Shown in pieces: positions 16,144 to 25,879 of a stretch of 64,000 nt of DNA. The notes beneath the pieces were generated by a model. It worked only from the letters and a program-made list of their open reading frames with translations. It searched no databases and was not told the origin of the DNA. The position numbers and the translations under genes were made by a program. The stretch spans positions 1 to 64,000 of the forward strand of contig NZ_JAAQOM010000004.1 in assembly GCF_011682055.1 (NCBI RefSeq), read 5' to 3'. Source of the DNA: Telluria antibiotica (GTDB lineage Bacteria > Pseudomonadota > Gammaproteobacteria > Burkholderiales > Burkholderiaceae_D). The stretch's first letter is position 1. Each line of letters opens with the position of its first letter.

Positions 16144-19100
16144 TTATGCGGGGATGTCGTCACGGATGGCGGCGACGGCTGCGGGTGCCTCCTGCACGGC
16201 GGGCGCGTAACCGCCGCCGCCCGGCGTCTCGACGACGAACACGTCGCCCGGCTGCACGTCCGTCGTCGCCACGAAGCCCAGTTCCTCGACGTTGCCGCCA
16301 GCGCGCACGACGTAGTTGCGGCCGCAGCGTCCGGGCTCTCCGCCCGCCATGCCGAACGGCGGGACGATGCGGTTGTTGGACAGGATCGACGCCGTCATCG
16401 GCGCCAGGAAGCGGATCCTGCGCACGCCGCCGTTGCCGCCCTGCCAGCGCCCGCGGCCGCCCGAGCCTCGCGCGATCTCGTAGCTGTCCAGGCGTACCGG
16501 ATAGCGCCATTCGAGCACCTCGGGATCGGTCAGGCGCGAGTTCGTCATATTGGTCTGCACGACGTCGGTGCCGTTGAAACCGTCGCCCGCGCCGGAGCCG
16601 CCGGCGATGGTCTCGTAGTACTGGTACGCCGCATTCCCGAACGTGAAGTTGTTCATCGTGCCCGGCGACGACGCCTGCACGCCCAGCGCGCCGTACAGGG
16701 CGTTCGTGATGCAGCTGGACGTCTCCACGTTGCCCGAGACGACGGCGGCCGGGTAGCGCGGATTGAGCATCGAACCTGCCGGAATGATCACGTTCAGCGG
16801 CTTCAGGCAGCCCGCGTTCAGGGGAATGTCGTTGTCGACGAGCGTGCGGAACACGTACAGCACGGCCGCCATGCAGATCGAACTCGGGGCATTGAAATTG
16901 TTGTCCAGCTGCGGCGACGTGCCGGTGAAGTCGATGTCGGCCGTGCGCGCGGCATGGTCGACGCGGATCGCCACCTTGATCACGGCGCCGTTGTCCAGCC
17001 GGTACGTGTAGCTGCCGTCCTTGAGCGCGCCGACGACGCGGCGCACGGCTTCCTCGGCGTTGTCCTGCACGTGCCGCATGTAGGCCTGCACGACGTCGAG
17101 CCCGAACTGGTCCACCATCTTCAGCAGTTCCTCGACACCCTTCTGGTTCGCCGCCACCTGCGCCTGCAGGTCGGCGATGTTCTGCGCGACGTTGCGGCAG
17201 GGGTAGTCGCCCGACAGCAGCAGCGCCGTCGTCTCGCGCTCCAGGAAGCGGCCCGCCCGCACCAGCTGGAAGTTGTCGATCAGGACGCCCTCCTCCTCGA
17301 CCCTGCGGCTGTTCGCCGGCATCGATCCGGGCGCGATACCGCCGACGTCCGCATGGTGGCCGCGCGAGGCCACGTAGAACAGGACGTTCTCTCCCGCGCG
17401 GTCGAACACCGGCGTGATCACGGTGATGTCCGGCAGGTGCGTACCGCCGTGATAGGGGTCGTTGAGCATGTAGACGTCGCCCGCCTGCATGCGCCCGCGA
17501 TTGGCCTCGATCACCGTCTTGATGCTCGCGCCCATGGAGCCCAGGTGGACGGGGATGTGCGGTGCGTTGGCGATCAGGTTGCCCTCGGCGTCGAACAGCG
17601 CGCACGAGAAGTCCAGGCGCTCCTTGATGTTCACCGACACCGCCGTGTTCTGCAGCCGCAGGCCCATCTGCTCGGCGATGCTCATGAAGAGGTTGTTGAA
17701 GACTTCGAGCATGACGGGATCGGCCTCGGTGCCGATGGCCTTGCGGCGCGCGCGCGGCGCGACGCGCGTGAGCACGAGGTTGTTGTCGAGCGTGACTTCC
17801 GCGACCCATCCCGGTTCGACGATATTGGTGCCGTTCGCCTCGACGATGATCGCGGGGCCCGCAATGCGGTCGCCGGGCCGCGTCTGCGCGCGCAGGTACA
17901 GCGCGCTGTCGTGCCACTGGCCGCCCGAGTACACGGGCACCGTCTCGTGCGGTGCCAGCGGCGTGGCGCGCGGCGCGGGCTGCGCGGCGTGCGCGCTGCC
18001 TGCATCGGTGGCGCCGATCGCTTCCACCGAGATCGCCTCGACGACGATCGCCTTGTCCGGCATGAGGAACGAATAGCGCTTGCCGTATGCTTCCTCGAAC
18101 TGCATCTGCATCGAGGCCACGCTGTCGTGCCGCACGATGATGACGGAATCCGTCCCTTCGTAGCGCAGGTGCGCCCGTTTGACGACGCGCACGGCGTCAG
18201 GCGCGATGCCCTGCGCCAGCAGTTCGTCCGTCGCTTCCCGTGCGAGCGCGTCCAGCGCCGCGTGCAGCCCGTCGTCGGACAGCGCGGTTTCCATGGTCCG
18301 CTCGCGCATCGCCGTCTGGCTCGCGAGGCCCATGCCGTACGCGGACAGCACGCCGGCGAACGGGTGCGCGAAGATGCGGGTCATGCCGAGGGCATCCGCC
18401 ACGAGGCAAGCGTGCTGGCCGCCGGCGCCGCCGAACGTGGCCAGCGTGTAGTCCGTCACGTCGTGGCCGCGCTGCACCGAAATGAACTTGATGGCATTGG
18501 CCATGCTGCCGACCGCGATTTCCAGGAACCCTTCGGCCACTTCCTCCGGCGTGCGGCGCTGGCCCGTCTCGCGCTCGATGCGCGCGGCGACCTGCGCGAA
18601 TTTTTCGCGCACGATGGCGGCGTCGAGCGGCTCGTCTGCGTGCGGGCCGAACACGGCCGGGAAGTGGGCGGGCTGGATCTTCCCGAGCATGACGTTGCAG
18701 TCGGTGACCGTGAGCGGACCACCGCGCCGGTAGCTGGCCGGGCCGGGATTCGCGCCCGCGCTGTCCGGACCGACGCGCAGCCGGCTGCCGTCGAAGTGCA
18801 GGACCGAACCGCCGCCCGCCGCCACCGTGTGGATGCTCATCATCGGGGCGCGCATCCGCACGCCGGCCACCTGGGTCTCGAATTCGCGTTCCAGTTCGCC
18901 CGCGTAGTGCGACACGTCGGTGGACGTGCCGCCCATGTCGAAGCCGATCAGTTTTTCGAACCCGGCCTTGCGTGCCGTGCCGACCATGCCGACGATGCCG
19001 CCGGCGGGGCCGGACAGGATCGAGTCCTTGCCCTGGAAGCGGTGCGCGCCCGTCAGGCCGCCATTGCTCTGCATGAAGAGCAGACGCACGCCTTCCATCT

Positions 19101-19815
19101 CGGCCGCGACCTGGTCGACGTAGCGGCGCAGGATCGGCGACAGGTACGCATCGACGACCGTCGTGTCGCCGCGCGAGACCAGCTTCATCATCGGGCTGAC
19201 CTGGTGCGAGACCGACACCTGCGTGAAGCCCAGTTCCGCGGCGATGGCGGCGATCGCGCGTTCGTGATCGGGGTAGCGGTACCCGTGCATCAGCACGATC
19301 GCGATGGACCGGAAGCCTGCGGCGTGCAGGCTCGCGAGCTGCGTGCGCACGGCCGCCGTATCGAGCGGCTCGACGACGTCGCCGTGCGCGCCGACGCGTT
19401 CATTCACTTCGACCACGCGCTCGTACAGCAGCTCCGGCAGCACGGGATGGCGGTCGAACAGGCGCGGACGGTTCTGGTAGGCGATGCGCAGCGCATCCTT
19501 GAAACCCCTGGTGATCAGCAGCGCGGTGCGCTCGCCCTTACGCTCCAGCAGGGCATTCGTCGCCACCGTCGTGCCCATCTTGACGGCTTCCACGAGGTCG
19601 GGCGTGATCGGGGCGTCGGGAGCGATGCCGAGCAGGCGGCGGATGCCGGCAACGGCGGCGTCGCGGTACTGCTCGGGATTCTCGGACAACAGCTTGGCCG
19701 TTACGAGCGCGCCGTCGGGCTTGCGCGCGACGATGTCGGTGAACGTGCCGCCGCGGTCGATCCAGAATTGCCAGCGCGGGCGCGGCGTGTCGTGTTGTTT
19801 GGTCTCTTGGTGCAT
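16144..19815 (-). CDS. oplAH: Fused 5-oxoprolinase / hydantoinase (HyuA-HyuB)
   Basis: 1223-aa ATP-dependent enzyme of the 5-oxoprolinase type, expected to open 5-oxoproline (or a related cyclic amide) to glutamate using ATP. The N-terminal HyuA half (about 1-690) has the sugar-kinase-like phosphate motifs [13 protein letters not shown] (residues 18-30) and [14 protein letters not shown] (about 290), plus [11 protein letters not shown]. The HyuB half (about 700-1200) has [29 protein letters not shown] and [15 protein letters not shown], the metal/active-site blocks. Both halves in one chain match the eukaryotic and many bacterial 5-oxoprolinases; separate HyuA and HyuB would suggest hydantoinases. 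It lies between the MFS transporter and the porin, all minus strand. Confidence 0.9.
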   Translation of the reverse strand: MHQETKQHDTPRPRWQFWIDRGGTFTDIVARKPDGALVTAKLLSENPEQYRDAAVAGIRRLLGIAPDAPITPDLVEAVKMGTTVATNALLERKGERTALLITRGFKDALRIAYQNRPRLFDRHPVLPELLYERVVEVNERVGAHGDVVEPLDTAAVRTQLASLHAAGFRSIAIVLMHGYRYPDHERAIAAIAAELGFTQVSVSHQVSPMMKLVSRGDTTVVDAYLSPILRRYVDQVAAEMEGVRLLFMQSNGGLTGAHRFQGKDSILSGPAGGIVGMVGTARKAGFEKLIGFDMGGTSTDVSHYAGELEREFETQVAGVRMRAPMMSIHTVAAGGGSVLHFDGSRLRVGPDSAGANPGPASYRRGGPLTVTDCNVMLGKIQPAHFPAVFGPHADEPLDAAIVREKFAQVAARIERETGQRRTPEEVAEGFLEIAVGSMANAIKFISVQRGHDVTDYTLATFGGAGGQHACLVADALGMTRIFAHPFAGVLSAYGMGLASQTAMRERTMETALSDDGLHAALDALAREATDELLAQGIAPDAVRVVKRAHLRYEGTDSVIIVRHDSVASMQMQFEEAYGKRYSFLMPDKAIVVEAISVEAIGATDAGSAHAAQPAPRATPLAPHETVPVYSGGQWHDSALYLRAQTRPGDRIAGPAIIVEANGTNIVEPGWVAEVTLDNNLVLTRVAPRARRKAIGTEADPVMLEVFNNLFMSIAEQMGLRLQNTAVSVNIKERLDFSCALFDAEGNLIANAPHIPVHLGSMGASIKTVIEANRGRMQAGDVYMLNDPYHGGTHLPDITVITPVFDRAGENVLFYVASRGHHADVGGIAPGSMPANSRRVEEEGVLIDNFQLVRAGRFLERETTALLLSGDYPCRNVAQNIADLQAQVAANQKGVEELLKMVDQFGLDVVQAYMRHVQDNAEEAVRRVVGALKDGSYTYRLDNGAVIKVAIRVDHAARTADIDFTGTSPQLDNNFNAPSSICMAAVLYVFRTLVDNDIPLNAGCLKPLNVIIPAGSMLNPRYPAAVVSGNVETSSCITNALYGALGVQASSPGTMNNFTFGNAAYQYYETIAGGSGAGDGFNGTDVVQTNMTNSRLTDPEVLEWRYPVRLDSYEIARGSGGRGRWQGGNGGVRRIRFLAPMTASILSNNRIVPPFGMAGGEPGRCGRNYVVRAGGNVEELGFVATTDVQPGDVFVVETPGGGGYAPAVQEAPAAVAAIRDDIPA

Positions 19816-19930
19816 GGTCTTACCTCTTCAAAGTATCGGGGCGCGCAGGCAAAGCGCTACCCCTGCGTGTGGCGCACGCATGTCGTCGTTCGTATATGGA
19901 TTCAGATTGCGGCCGTTGCGGCCGGCGGAT

Positions 19931-21208
19931 TCAGGATTCGAGGCGCTTGCCGCGGGTCTCGGGTAACGTCAGCGCGGCCAGGATCATGATGCCGTAGGCA
20001 CCGGCCGAGAACAGGCCGATGGCGTGGCCCAGCGGGAGCGACTGGCCGGCGGCGCCGATAGCGAACGGGAACAGCGAGCCGAGCGCGCGGCCCATGCTGT
20101 AGCAGAAGCCCTGGCCGGAACCGCGCATGCGGGTCGGGAACAACTCGGTCAGGAACGCGCCCATGCCGCTGAAGACGCCGGAGACGAAGAAGCCGAGCGG
20201 GAAGCCGAGCAGCAGCATCACGTTGTCCGTCACCGGCAGCCGCGTGTAGGCCAGCGCGATCGCCAGCGAACCGACGGCGAACAGGATGAAGTTGCGCTTG
20301 CGGCCCAGGCGGTCCGTCAGATAGGCGCTGACGATGTAGCCGACGTACGAGCCGGCGATGACCATCGCCAGGTAGCCGCCGGTGCCCAGCACCGTCAGGT
20401 GGCGCTCCGTCTTCAGGAACGTGGGCAGCCAGGTCGTGATCGCGTAGTAGCCGCCCTGCGCGCCGGTCGTCAGCAGCACGGCGCGCAACGTGGTCGACAG
20501 CATGCGCGGCGAGAAGATCTCGGTGAACCGTGCCTGTTCCGCGTGCTCGCTGCGGCGCTGCTCGGCCAGGAATACGTCCGGCTCTTCCACGAAGCGGCGG
20601 ATGTAGATGACGAAGATCGCGGGGAGGATCCCCAGCAGGAACAGCGAGCGCCAGGCCAGTTCGGCGGGCAGCAGCGAGAACATCAACGCGTACAGCAGCG
20701 CCGACACGCCCCAGCCCAGGGCCCAGCCGGCCTGCACCATCCCGACCGCCTTGCCGCGGTCCTTCGCGCGGATGACTTCACCCATCAGGATGGCCCCCGC
20801 CGTCCATTCGCCGCCCATGCCGAAGCCCATCAGGCCGCGCAGCACGAGCAACTGGTTGAAGGTCTGGGCAAAGCCGCTCAGGACAGTGAACAGCGCGAAC
20901 CACAGGATCGTCAACTGCAGCGTCTTCACGCGGCCGATGCGGTCCGACAGGATGCCGGCCAGCCAGCCGCCCAGCGACGACGTGAGCAGCGTGACGGTGC
21001 CGATCAAGCCGGCGTCGCCCTTGGACAGGCCCCACGTGGCGATCAGCGTGGGAATCACGAAGCTGAGGAATTGCGTGTCCATCGCGTCCAGCGCATAGCC
21101 GACCTTGCAGCCGATGAACGTGCGGCGCTCCGCCTTGGTCAGTTGGCGCAGCCAGCCGAAGTGGCCCGCGTCCTCCACACGATCCTGCGCGAGTTCTTGT
21201 GTATTCAT
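19931..21208 (-). CDS. MFS transporter, aromatic-acid/metabolite:H+ symporter type
   Basis: 425-aa major-facilitator transporter with about 12 membrane helices. The cytosolic loop motif LSDRIGRVKTLQ after helix 2 and its weak repeat LTDRLGRKRN in the second half are visible, as is the helix-1 stretch GYALDAMDTQFLSFVIPTL, which resembles the D-x-x-D pattern of the AAHS/sialate-like subfamilies. The start at 21208 follows GGAG. It is 27 bases after the DUF1445 gene and 115 bases before the oxoprolinase gene. From context it probably imports 5-oxoproline, D-glutamate or a related acid; the substrate cannot be read from sequence. Confidence 0.85.
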   Translation of the reverse strand: MNTQELAQDRVEDAGHFGWLRQLTKAERRTFIGCKVGYALDAMDTQFLSFVIPTLIATWGLSKGDAGLIGTVTLLTSSLGGWLAGILSDRIGRVKTLQLTILWFALFTVLSGFAQTFNQLLVLRGLMGFGMGGEWTAGAILMGEVIRAKDRGKAVGMVQAGWALGWGVSALLYALMFSLLPAELAWRSLFLLGILPAIFVIYIRRFVEEPDVFLAEQRRSEHAEQARFTEIFSPRMLSTTLRAVLLTTGAQGGYYAITTWLPTFLKTERHLTVLGTGGYLAMVIAGSYVGYIVSAYLTDRLGRKRNFILFAVGSLAIALAYTRLPVTDNVMLLLGFPLGFFVSGVFSGMGAFLTELFPTRMRGSGQGFCYSMGRALGSLFPFAIGAAGQSLPLGHAIGLFSAGAYGIMILAALTLPETRGKRLES

Positions 21209-21235
21209 GTCGTCTCCATTGTTGTGGGGTGTTTT

Positions 21236-22009
21236 TTACAACGTCGCCAGCGATGCGTTCGGTATGTCGGTCACCAGCATGTAGCCGGGGCGATGGGTGA
21301 TCACGAACGGCAGGCGCGCGACGCGGATCGCCTCCTGCGGCGTGACGCCGCAGGCCCAGAACACCGGCACTTCGTCCGTCATGACCTCGACGGCGTCGCC
21401 GTAGTCGGGCCGCGCCAGGTCGGCGATGCCGATCAGGCGCGGATCGCCCAGGTGCACGGGCGCCCCGTGGATCGCGGGAAAGCGGCTCGTGATCTGGATT
21501 GCGCGGATCGCATCCCGCGCCTTCAACGGCCGCATGGACACGACCATGTTCCCGCCGAACGGTCCCGCGACTTCGTTCGGGATGTTCGTGCGGTACATGG
21601 CGATGTTCCGGTCCTGCTCGATGTGGCGCAGCGGGATGCCGGCGGCCAGCAGCATCTCCTCGAACGAGAACGAACAGCCGATCGCGAACGCGACCAGGTC
21701 GTCGCGCCACAGGCCTTCCAGCGACACCGGCGTCTCCGCCAGTTCGCCGTCGCGGTACACGTAATAGCCCGGCACGTCGGTGCGCAGGTCGAGGTCGGCG
21801 CCGAGCGCCGGCACGTTCCACGCGCCCGCTTCGCCCACCGCGAGCAGGGGGCACGCCTTCGGGTTGCGCTGGGCAAAGCGGAGAAAATCGTGGGCCTGCG
21901 CGTCCGGCAGGATGACGAGGTTGGCCTGGGCAAAGCCGCCGCAGAGGCCGGCGGTCGGCTTGCGGAATTCGCCCGCGCGGACCAGGTGACGGAACTGGAT
22001 CGGTTTCAT
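21236..22009 (-). CDS. DUF1445 / D-glutamate-cyclase-family hydro-lyase
   Basis: 257-aa protein of the DUF1445 (UPF0317, YcsI) family, annotated as putative hydro-lyases. Family blocks: [15 protein letters not shown] near residue 20, [17 protein letters not shown] near 75, [20 protein letters not shown] near 110, [22 protein letters not shown] near 140, and [12 protein letters not shown] with [13 protein letters not shown] at the end. The domain is shared with the mammalian D-glutamate cyclase that interconverts D-glutamate and 5-oxo-D-proline. Its place at the head of an operon containing a 5-oxoprolinase fits that chemistry. Start ATG at 22009 chosen because the family begins there. Reaction inferred. 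Confidence 0.85.
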   Translation of the reverse strand: MKPIQFRHLVRAGEFRKPTAGLCGGFAQANLVILPDAQAHDFLRFAQRNPKACPLLAVGEAGAWNVPALGADLDLRTDVPGYYVYRDGELAETPVSLEGLWRDDLVAFAIGCSFSFEEMLLAAGIPLRHIEQDRNIAMYRTNIPNEVAGPFGGNMVVSMRPLKARDAIRAIQITSRFPAIHGAPVHLGDPRLIGIADLARPDYGDAVEVMTDEVPVFWACGVTPQEAIRVARLPFVITHRPGYMLVTDIPNASLATL

Positions 22010-22153
22010 GGGGGTTCTCGAATGGTAACGACGTGAAACAAGCATAGATGTGTATTCACGTTCCACCAAGCCACTTATTTTTATCGGATGTGTTAAGTTT
22101 TCCTAAACGCGTCTGCTCACCGCTCTCCTTATTCTTAAAGTATTCTTTACGCC

Positions 22154-23089
22154 ATGAATACCCGCTTCCTCGAGACCCTGGTCACCCTGGCCCAACTGCG
22201 CAGCGTCCGCGCGACGGCGCGCGCCATGCACGCGACGCCGGCGGCGATCTCGCTGCGGATCAAGGCGCTGGAGGAAGAGCTGCAGACGGAACTCATCGAC
22301 CGCAGCACCCGTGAATTCCGGCTGACGCCGAACGCGGACTATTTGCTGAACCACGCGAAGGCCGTCGTGGATGCGACCCGGCGCCTGCGCGAGGCGGCGC
22401 GCACGGAAAGCGCGGTGCGGGGCCGGCTGCGGCTGGGCGTGATCGAGACGGTGGTGCACAGCTGGCTCGCGCATTCCGTGCACCAGTTGAACACCAGTTT
22501 CCCCGAACTGGAAATCGATCTCGTCGTGGACACGAGCGCGACCCTGGACAAGCGCCTGCTGGCGGGAGAACTCGACCTGGTGGTGGGCATCGAGGGCATC
22601 AACAGCAGCGAGATCACGTCCGAGCCCCTGGCCGTGTACCCGGTCCGCTGGATCGCACGGGCGGGATTGCTGGCGCCGCAGCGGGAAGGCCTGGCCCAGC
22701 GCCTGCTGCAGTTCCCGATCCTGACCTTCGGCCGCGGCACCGCGCCGCACCGGGTGCTGGAAGACATCGTCACCCGGCTTGCCAACCTGAGCGGGGTGCC
22801 GCTCGAACAGACCCGCATCACCTGCTCGCCGTCCGTGGCGGCCATCATCCAGCTGATCCGCAACGGCTTCGGCGTGGCCGCGATTCCCTGGCTGTTCGTC
22901 AGCAGCCATCTCGAGAACGGCGAATTCGTGGAAGTGCCGCTGCAACCCGTGCCGCCGCCGATCATCGTGTCGATGAGCCGCCGCACGAACGCGCCGGTGG
23001 CGGTCCATGCGGCGGCGTCCGCCGTGCGCTCGGCCTGCGCCGAATATTGCGGACAGGTCGACGGGCGGTATATCGAGAGCCTGGGCTGA
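22154..23089 (+). CDS. LysR-family regulator of the DUF1445/oxoprolinase operon
   Basis: 311-aa LysR protein. The HTH is at residues 1-58 (RFLETLVTLAQLRSVRATAR, then ATPAAISLRIKALEEELQ), and the effector domain starts about residue 88 (RGRLRLGVIETVVHSWLA). It is transcribed away from the DUF1445 gene across 144 bases, so it very likely controls that operon. The intergenic stretch contains AT-rich blocks near 22070-22110 and 22125-22150, but no operator is clear enough to mark. The ligand is unknown; the operon suggests 5-oxoproline or D-glutamate. Confidence 0.9.
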   Translation: MNTRFLETLVTLAQLRSVRATARAMHATPAAISLRIKALEEELQTELIDRSTREFRLTPNADYLLNHAKAVVDATRRLREAARTESAVRGRLRLGVIETVVHSWLAHSVHQLNTSFPELEIDLVVDTSATLDKRLLAGELDLVVGIEGINSSEITSEPLAVYPVRWIARAGLLAPQREGLAQRLLQFPILTFGRGTAPHRVLEDIVTRLANLSGVPLEQTRITCSPSVAAIIQLIRNGFGVAAIPWLFVSSHLENGEFVEVPLQPVPPPIIVSMSRRTNAPVAVHAAASAVRSACAEYCGQVDGRYIESLG

Positions 23090-23120
23090 GTGCGTCCAGT
23101 GGGCGGACGCAGCGACAGCG

Positions 23121-23234
23121 TTATTGCTGGCGCTTTTTCTCTTCCTTTTTGACCTTCTTGTCCGCTTTCTTTTCTTTTGCGGTCTTGGCCGGTTCCTTCT
23201 TCGTGGACTTTTTCGCGTCCTGGCTTTTACTCAT
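23121..23234 (-). CDS. 37-residue Lys-rich small protein
   Basis: Reading the minus strand from ATG at 23234 gives a 37-aa protein starting MSKSQDAKKSTKKEPAKTAK and ending KKEEKKRQQ; 17 of 37 residues are Lys. A GGAG ribosome-binding site lies 8 bases upstream, and codon use fits the GC-rich background. Short Lys/Ala/Glu-rich proteins of this kind recur in Proteobacteria, but I know no function; nucleic-acid binding is a guess. It lies 17 bases after the next hypothetical gene on the same strand. Confidence 0.6.
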   Translation of the reverse strand: MSKSQDAKKSTKKEPAKTAKEKKADKKVKKEEKKRQQ

Positions 23235-23251
23235 TGTTTTCTCCAGTCAAA

Positions 23252-23563
23252 TTAGTGAATCACGCATCCGCGCAGCTTCGGCAGTGGCTGAAGGGCAACG
23301 GCAACGTCGCCCTCGGGATCTTCTTCCGTTTTCAACTGGATCCATGCCAATACCTCGGCAATACTGGCCAGGCCGCTGTGCAGGGATGCGCGCGCTTCGT
23401 AATATTCGGAAACCTCAAGATTGTCGGGTTCCGGCACGAGGACAATGGCATGATCCAGCGCCCGGATTCGCATTTCCAGCTCTTCCAGATCGGACGCGAG
23501 CGCGTCATGGAGTGCCTGTATGGCCGCCACTGCATCATCCATATCGTAGGATTCTTCATTCAT
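23252..23563 (-). CDS. Small acidic coiled-coil-like hypothetical protein
   Basis: 103-aa acidic protein. The central region (AAIQALHDALASDLEELEMR, then LDHAIVLVPE and YEARASLHSGLASIAEVLAW) has heptad-like hydrophobic spacing suggesting two or three long helices. The frame is open to 23746, but ATG at 23563 begins the helical part and the upstream extension is compositionally unlike it. No signal peptide or known domain. It sits upstream of the Lys-rich small protein, possibly in one transcript; opposite charges make an interaction conceivable. Confidence 0.6.
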   Translation of the reverse strand: MNEESYDMDDAVAAIQALHDALASDLEELEMRIRALDHAIVLVPEPDNLEVSEYYEARASLHSGLASIAEVLAWIQLKTEEDPEGDVAVALQPLPKLRGCVIH

Positions 23564-24133
23564 CGCAGTTCTGTTTTCAGCCTTATGGTTGTCTTGGTGA
23601 TACGCGGCATGGAGAAGTCGTCCGCCCACCGGGCGGGGCGTGCGATGACAGGAAAGCTTGATAACGGAAGGGACTAAACTGGACCGCCGCGAACGGCATG
23701 GCAAGGAGGACAGCAATCCGGGACGCGTGGACACACGATACAGCAATTATCCACATGCCGCTTGGCCCGGGTGGCCGCGGCGCCGGTCAACCTGGCTCCT
23801 CCGCGCGCCGCGGCAGCGTAACCGTGAAGGTCGTGCCATCCCTTGGATTACCCCGATTCCGCGACATTCGCATCGACGGGGCACACGGCAATAACAGCGT
23901 TATTCGGCACCGATGGATAATCCGACAAAAACCGCTTTCCGAAAATAAATCCGAAATACTTAGGTGAACCGGGCAAAGTCCTGTATCTTTCGTCCGGCAC
24001 TACATCAAGTCGTTGTTATTGTTGGTCTTTCTCTCCCGTTCGCCTTCCGGCGGTCCTGTTTGATTTCCTCCTTACTCTCTTGGTCGTACTGCGTTCCGGG
24101 CGTCTTGCCCAAGCATCTACAAGGACTGAAAAA
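23564..24133. other. Intergenic with a kinase relic and the cold-shock leader
   Basis: No intact gene. A minus-strand fragment resembling the end of a histidine kinase is at 23787-23879. AATAAC (23890-23895) and GTTATT (23899-23904) form a short inverted repeat. The pyrimidine-rich 23990-24133 is probably the long untranslated leader of the cold-shock gene. Confidence 0.5.
23787..23879 (-). pseudogene. Possible relic of a histidine-kinase C-terminus
   Basis: One minus-strand frame ends DGTTFTVTLPRRAEEPG followed by TGA. The GTTFTVTLP string is the usual last strand of sensor-kinase ATPase domains. Further upstream in the same frame there is no kinase-like sequence, so only about 20 residues remain. 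Chance resemblance is possible. Confidence 0.35.
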
Positions 24134-24343
24134 ATGACTACTCAAACCGGCACCGTGAAATGGTTCAACGATTCCAAAGGCTTCGGCTTCATTACGCCTG
24201 ACGCAGGCGGCGGCGACCTGTTCGCCCATTTCCAGGACATTCAATCGGAAGGTTTCAAAAGCCTTTCCGAAAACCAGCGCGTTTCGTTCGTGCGCTCGAC
24301 GGGCCCGAAGGGCGAAAAAGCCGGAAGTATCCGCGCAATTTAA
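24134..24343 (+). CDS. Cold-shock protein (CspA family)
   Basis: 69-aa OB-fold RNA/DNA-binding protein that melts RNA structure. Start [20 protein letters not shown] holds RNP1 (KGFGFI); RNP2 is replaced by DLFAHFQDI (family consensus VFVHFSAI), a mild divergence. The C-terminus ends SIRAI rather than the common ANVRPI. The start at 24134 follows AAGGACTG. A long leader and a strong terminator flank it, typical for a monocistronic csp gene. Confidence 0.95.
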   Translation: MTTQTGTVKWFNDSKGFGFITPDAGGGDLFAHFQDIQSEGFKSLSENQRVSFVRSTGPKGEKAGSIRAI

Positions 24344-24361
24344 TCGGTCTGATTGATTGCC

Positions 24362-24393
24362 GAAACGCACCACGCAGATAGCGTGGGCGTTTC
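24362..24393 (+). repeat. Stem-loop after the cold-shock gene
   Basis: GAAACGC, one bulged A, CCACGC, loop AGATA, then GCGTGG and GCGTTTC: a 13-bp stem with one bulge. No T-run follows, so it may protect or process the 3' end ahead of the true terminator. Confidence 0.7.
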
Positions 24394-24410
24394 AACCGGC
24401 GATAAAAGAA

Positions 24411-24441
24411 AACGGATTCATGTAATGTGAATCCGTTTTTT
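24411..24441 (+). terminator. Rho-independent terminator of the cold-shock gene
   Basis: AACGGATTCA (24411-24420) pairs perfectly with TGAATCCGTT (24428-24437) across a 7-base loop and runs into six T residues. Clear intrinsic terminator about 70 bases after the stop. Confidence 0.9.
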
Positions 24442-24448
24442 ATTATGG

Positions 24449-24532
24449 ATGTCCAAAGCCCCGCACCAAAAGGCCGTGCTCGCTGCCGACGTCGCGCCCG
24501 GCGTCACGGGATTGCGTGCGCATCTTCTCTGA
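24449..24532 (+). pseudogene. 3'-end relic of an NAD(P)H-quinone-reductase gene
   Basis: From 24473 the frame reads AVLAADVAPGVTGLRAHLL then TGA, nearly the C-terminus of the intact quinone reductase at 13622-14389 (VLADDVAPGVTGLRAHLR). The nucleotide match covers about 58 bases with roughly ten differences. Only a short unrelated start precedes it, so this is a gene remnant left by deletion or recombination, not a functional gene. Confidence 0.7.
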
Positions 24533-24612
24533 CGCTCTCCAAGGACGATGGCAGGCGGCCGGCCGTGGGACAATAGCGGGATGACGATATCGAATCACGA
24601 GGAACCCCGCCC

Positions 24613-25866
24613 ATGACCACGACCATGCACAAGGTCGCCCTGATCCTGTTCGTGCTCGCCCTGCTGCACACGTTCGCCACCCGCCTCTTCGAAGTCCTCG
24701 CGCACCGCCATCCGCGCCACGCCGGCCTGTTCCACCTGCTCGGCGAAGTGGAAGTCGTCTTCGGCTTCTGGGCCTTCGTGCTGATGCTCGCGATGGCCTT
24801 CGTCGAGGGCAGCGCGGCCGCCATCGACTACGCGGAATCGCGCCATTACACGGAACCCCTGTTCGTGTTCGTCGTGATGGTGGTGGCCGCGTCGCGGCCC
24901 GTGCTGGAGACGGCACGCGCCCTCGTGCGCCTGCTCGCGCGCCTGCTGCCGCTGCGCACGGAGCTCGCGCAGACGTGGCTCGGCCTCGCGCTCGTGCCGC
25001 TCGCCGGGTCGCTGATCACGGAGCCGGCCGCGATGACGCTCGCCGCGCTGATGCTGGCGCCGTCCGTGTTCCGCCAGGGGATGCCGGAGTGGCTGAAATA
25101 CGGGGCGCTGGGCGTCCTGTTCGTCAACGTGTCGATCGGCGGCACCATGACGTCGTACGCCGCGCCGCCCGTGCTCATGGTGGCCACGGCGTGGGGCTGG
25201 GACAGCGTCCACATGCTCACGCACTTCGGCTGGCGCGCGTTCGTCGCCGTCGTCGTCAACGCCTCGGTCGTCACGTATCTGCTGCGCACGCACCTGCGTC
25301 CGCTCGACGTGTCGATCGACGGCGAGGCGCCCGTGCGCGTGCCGCCGCTCGTCGCGCTGACGCACCTGGCCGTGCTCACCGCCGTCGTGCTGCTGGCCCA
25401 CCATCCCGTGCTGTTCCTCGGGATCTTCCTGCTGTTCCTCGGCGTCACGCACGCGTATCCGCGCTACCAGGACCCGCTGATCCTGAAGGAAGGCCTGCTC
25501 GTCGGCTTCTTCCTCGCGGGCCTCGTCGTGCTGGGCGGGATGCAGCAATGGTGGCTGCAGCCCATCGTCGCGCGCCTGGAGCCGACCGCCCTGTTCTTCG
25601 GCGCGCTGGGCCTGACCGCCATCACGGACAACGCCGCCCTGACCTATCTCGGTTCGCTGATCGCCGGGCTGTCCGAGCGCGCGCAATACATGCTCGTGGC
25701 GGGCGCCGTCGCGGGCGGCGGGCTGACCGTCATCGCCAACGCCCCGAATCCGGCCGGCGTCGCGCTGCTGCGGCGGGGCTTCAACGACGAGTCGATCGGG
25801 GCCGTCGGCCTGTTGCTCGGCGCCCTCGCGCCCACTTGTGCGGCAGCCGTGTTGTTCTTGTTGTAA
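24613..25866 (+). CDS. Putative Na+/H+ antiporter (Na_H_antiport_3-like)
   Basis: 417-aa inner-membrane protein with about 11 hydrophobic helices, mostly Leu/Val/Ala. Landmarks are LITEPAAMTLAALMLAP near residue 135, NVSIGGTMTSYAAPPVLMVA near 175, GLTAITDNAALTYLGSL near 335 and VIANAPNPAGVALLRRGF near 375. Conserved Asp/Asn residues inside helices suit ion binding; this matches the family named putative Na+/H+ antiporter. It should exchange cations for protons, but activity is not shown by sequence. The start has GAGGAA upstream. A hairpin (25880-25900) separates it from the HepT-like gene. Confidence 0.8.
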   Translation: MTTTMHKVALILFVLALLHTFATRLFEVLAHRHPRHAGLFHLLGEVEVVFGFWAFVLMLAMAFVEGSAAAIDYAESRHYTEPLFVFVVMVVAASRPVLETARALVRLLARLLPLRTELAQTWLGLALVPLAGSLITEPAAMTLAALMLAPSVFRQGMPEWLKYGALGVLFVNVSIGGTMTSYAAPPVLMVATAWGWDSVHMLTHFGWRAFVAVVVNASVVTYLLRTHLRPLDVSIDGEAPVRVPPLVALTHLAVLTAVVLLAHHPVLFLGIFLLFLGVTHAYPRYQDPLILKEGLLVGFFLAGLVVLGGMQQWWLQPIVARLEPTALFFGALGLTAITDNAALTYLGSLIAGLSERAQYMLVAGAVAGGGLTVIANAPNPAGVALLRRGFNDESIGAVGLLLGALAPTCAAAVLFLL

Positions 25867-25879
25867 GTTATCCCTTGGA

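Noticed and set aside
15775..19989. 1404-codon open frame on the plus strand
   Set aside because: It lies antisense to the 5-oxoprolinase and MFS genes, whose motifs are clear; the frame is His/Arg/Val-rich noise from GC-rich antisense DNA.
23698..23967. 89-codon plus-strand frame upstream of csp
   Set aside because: Overlaps the kinase relic antisense, without a ribosome-binding site or family-like sequence.
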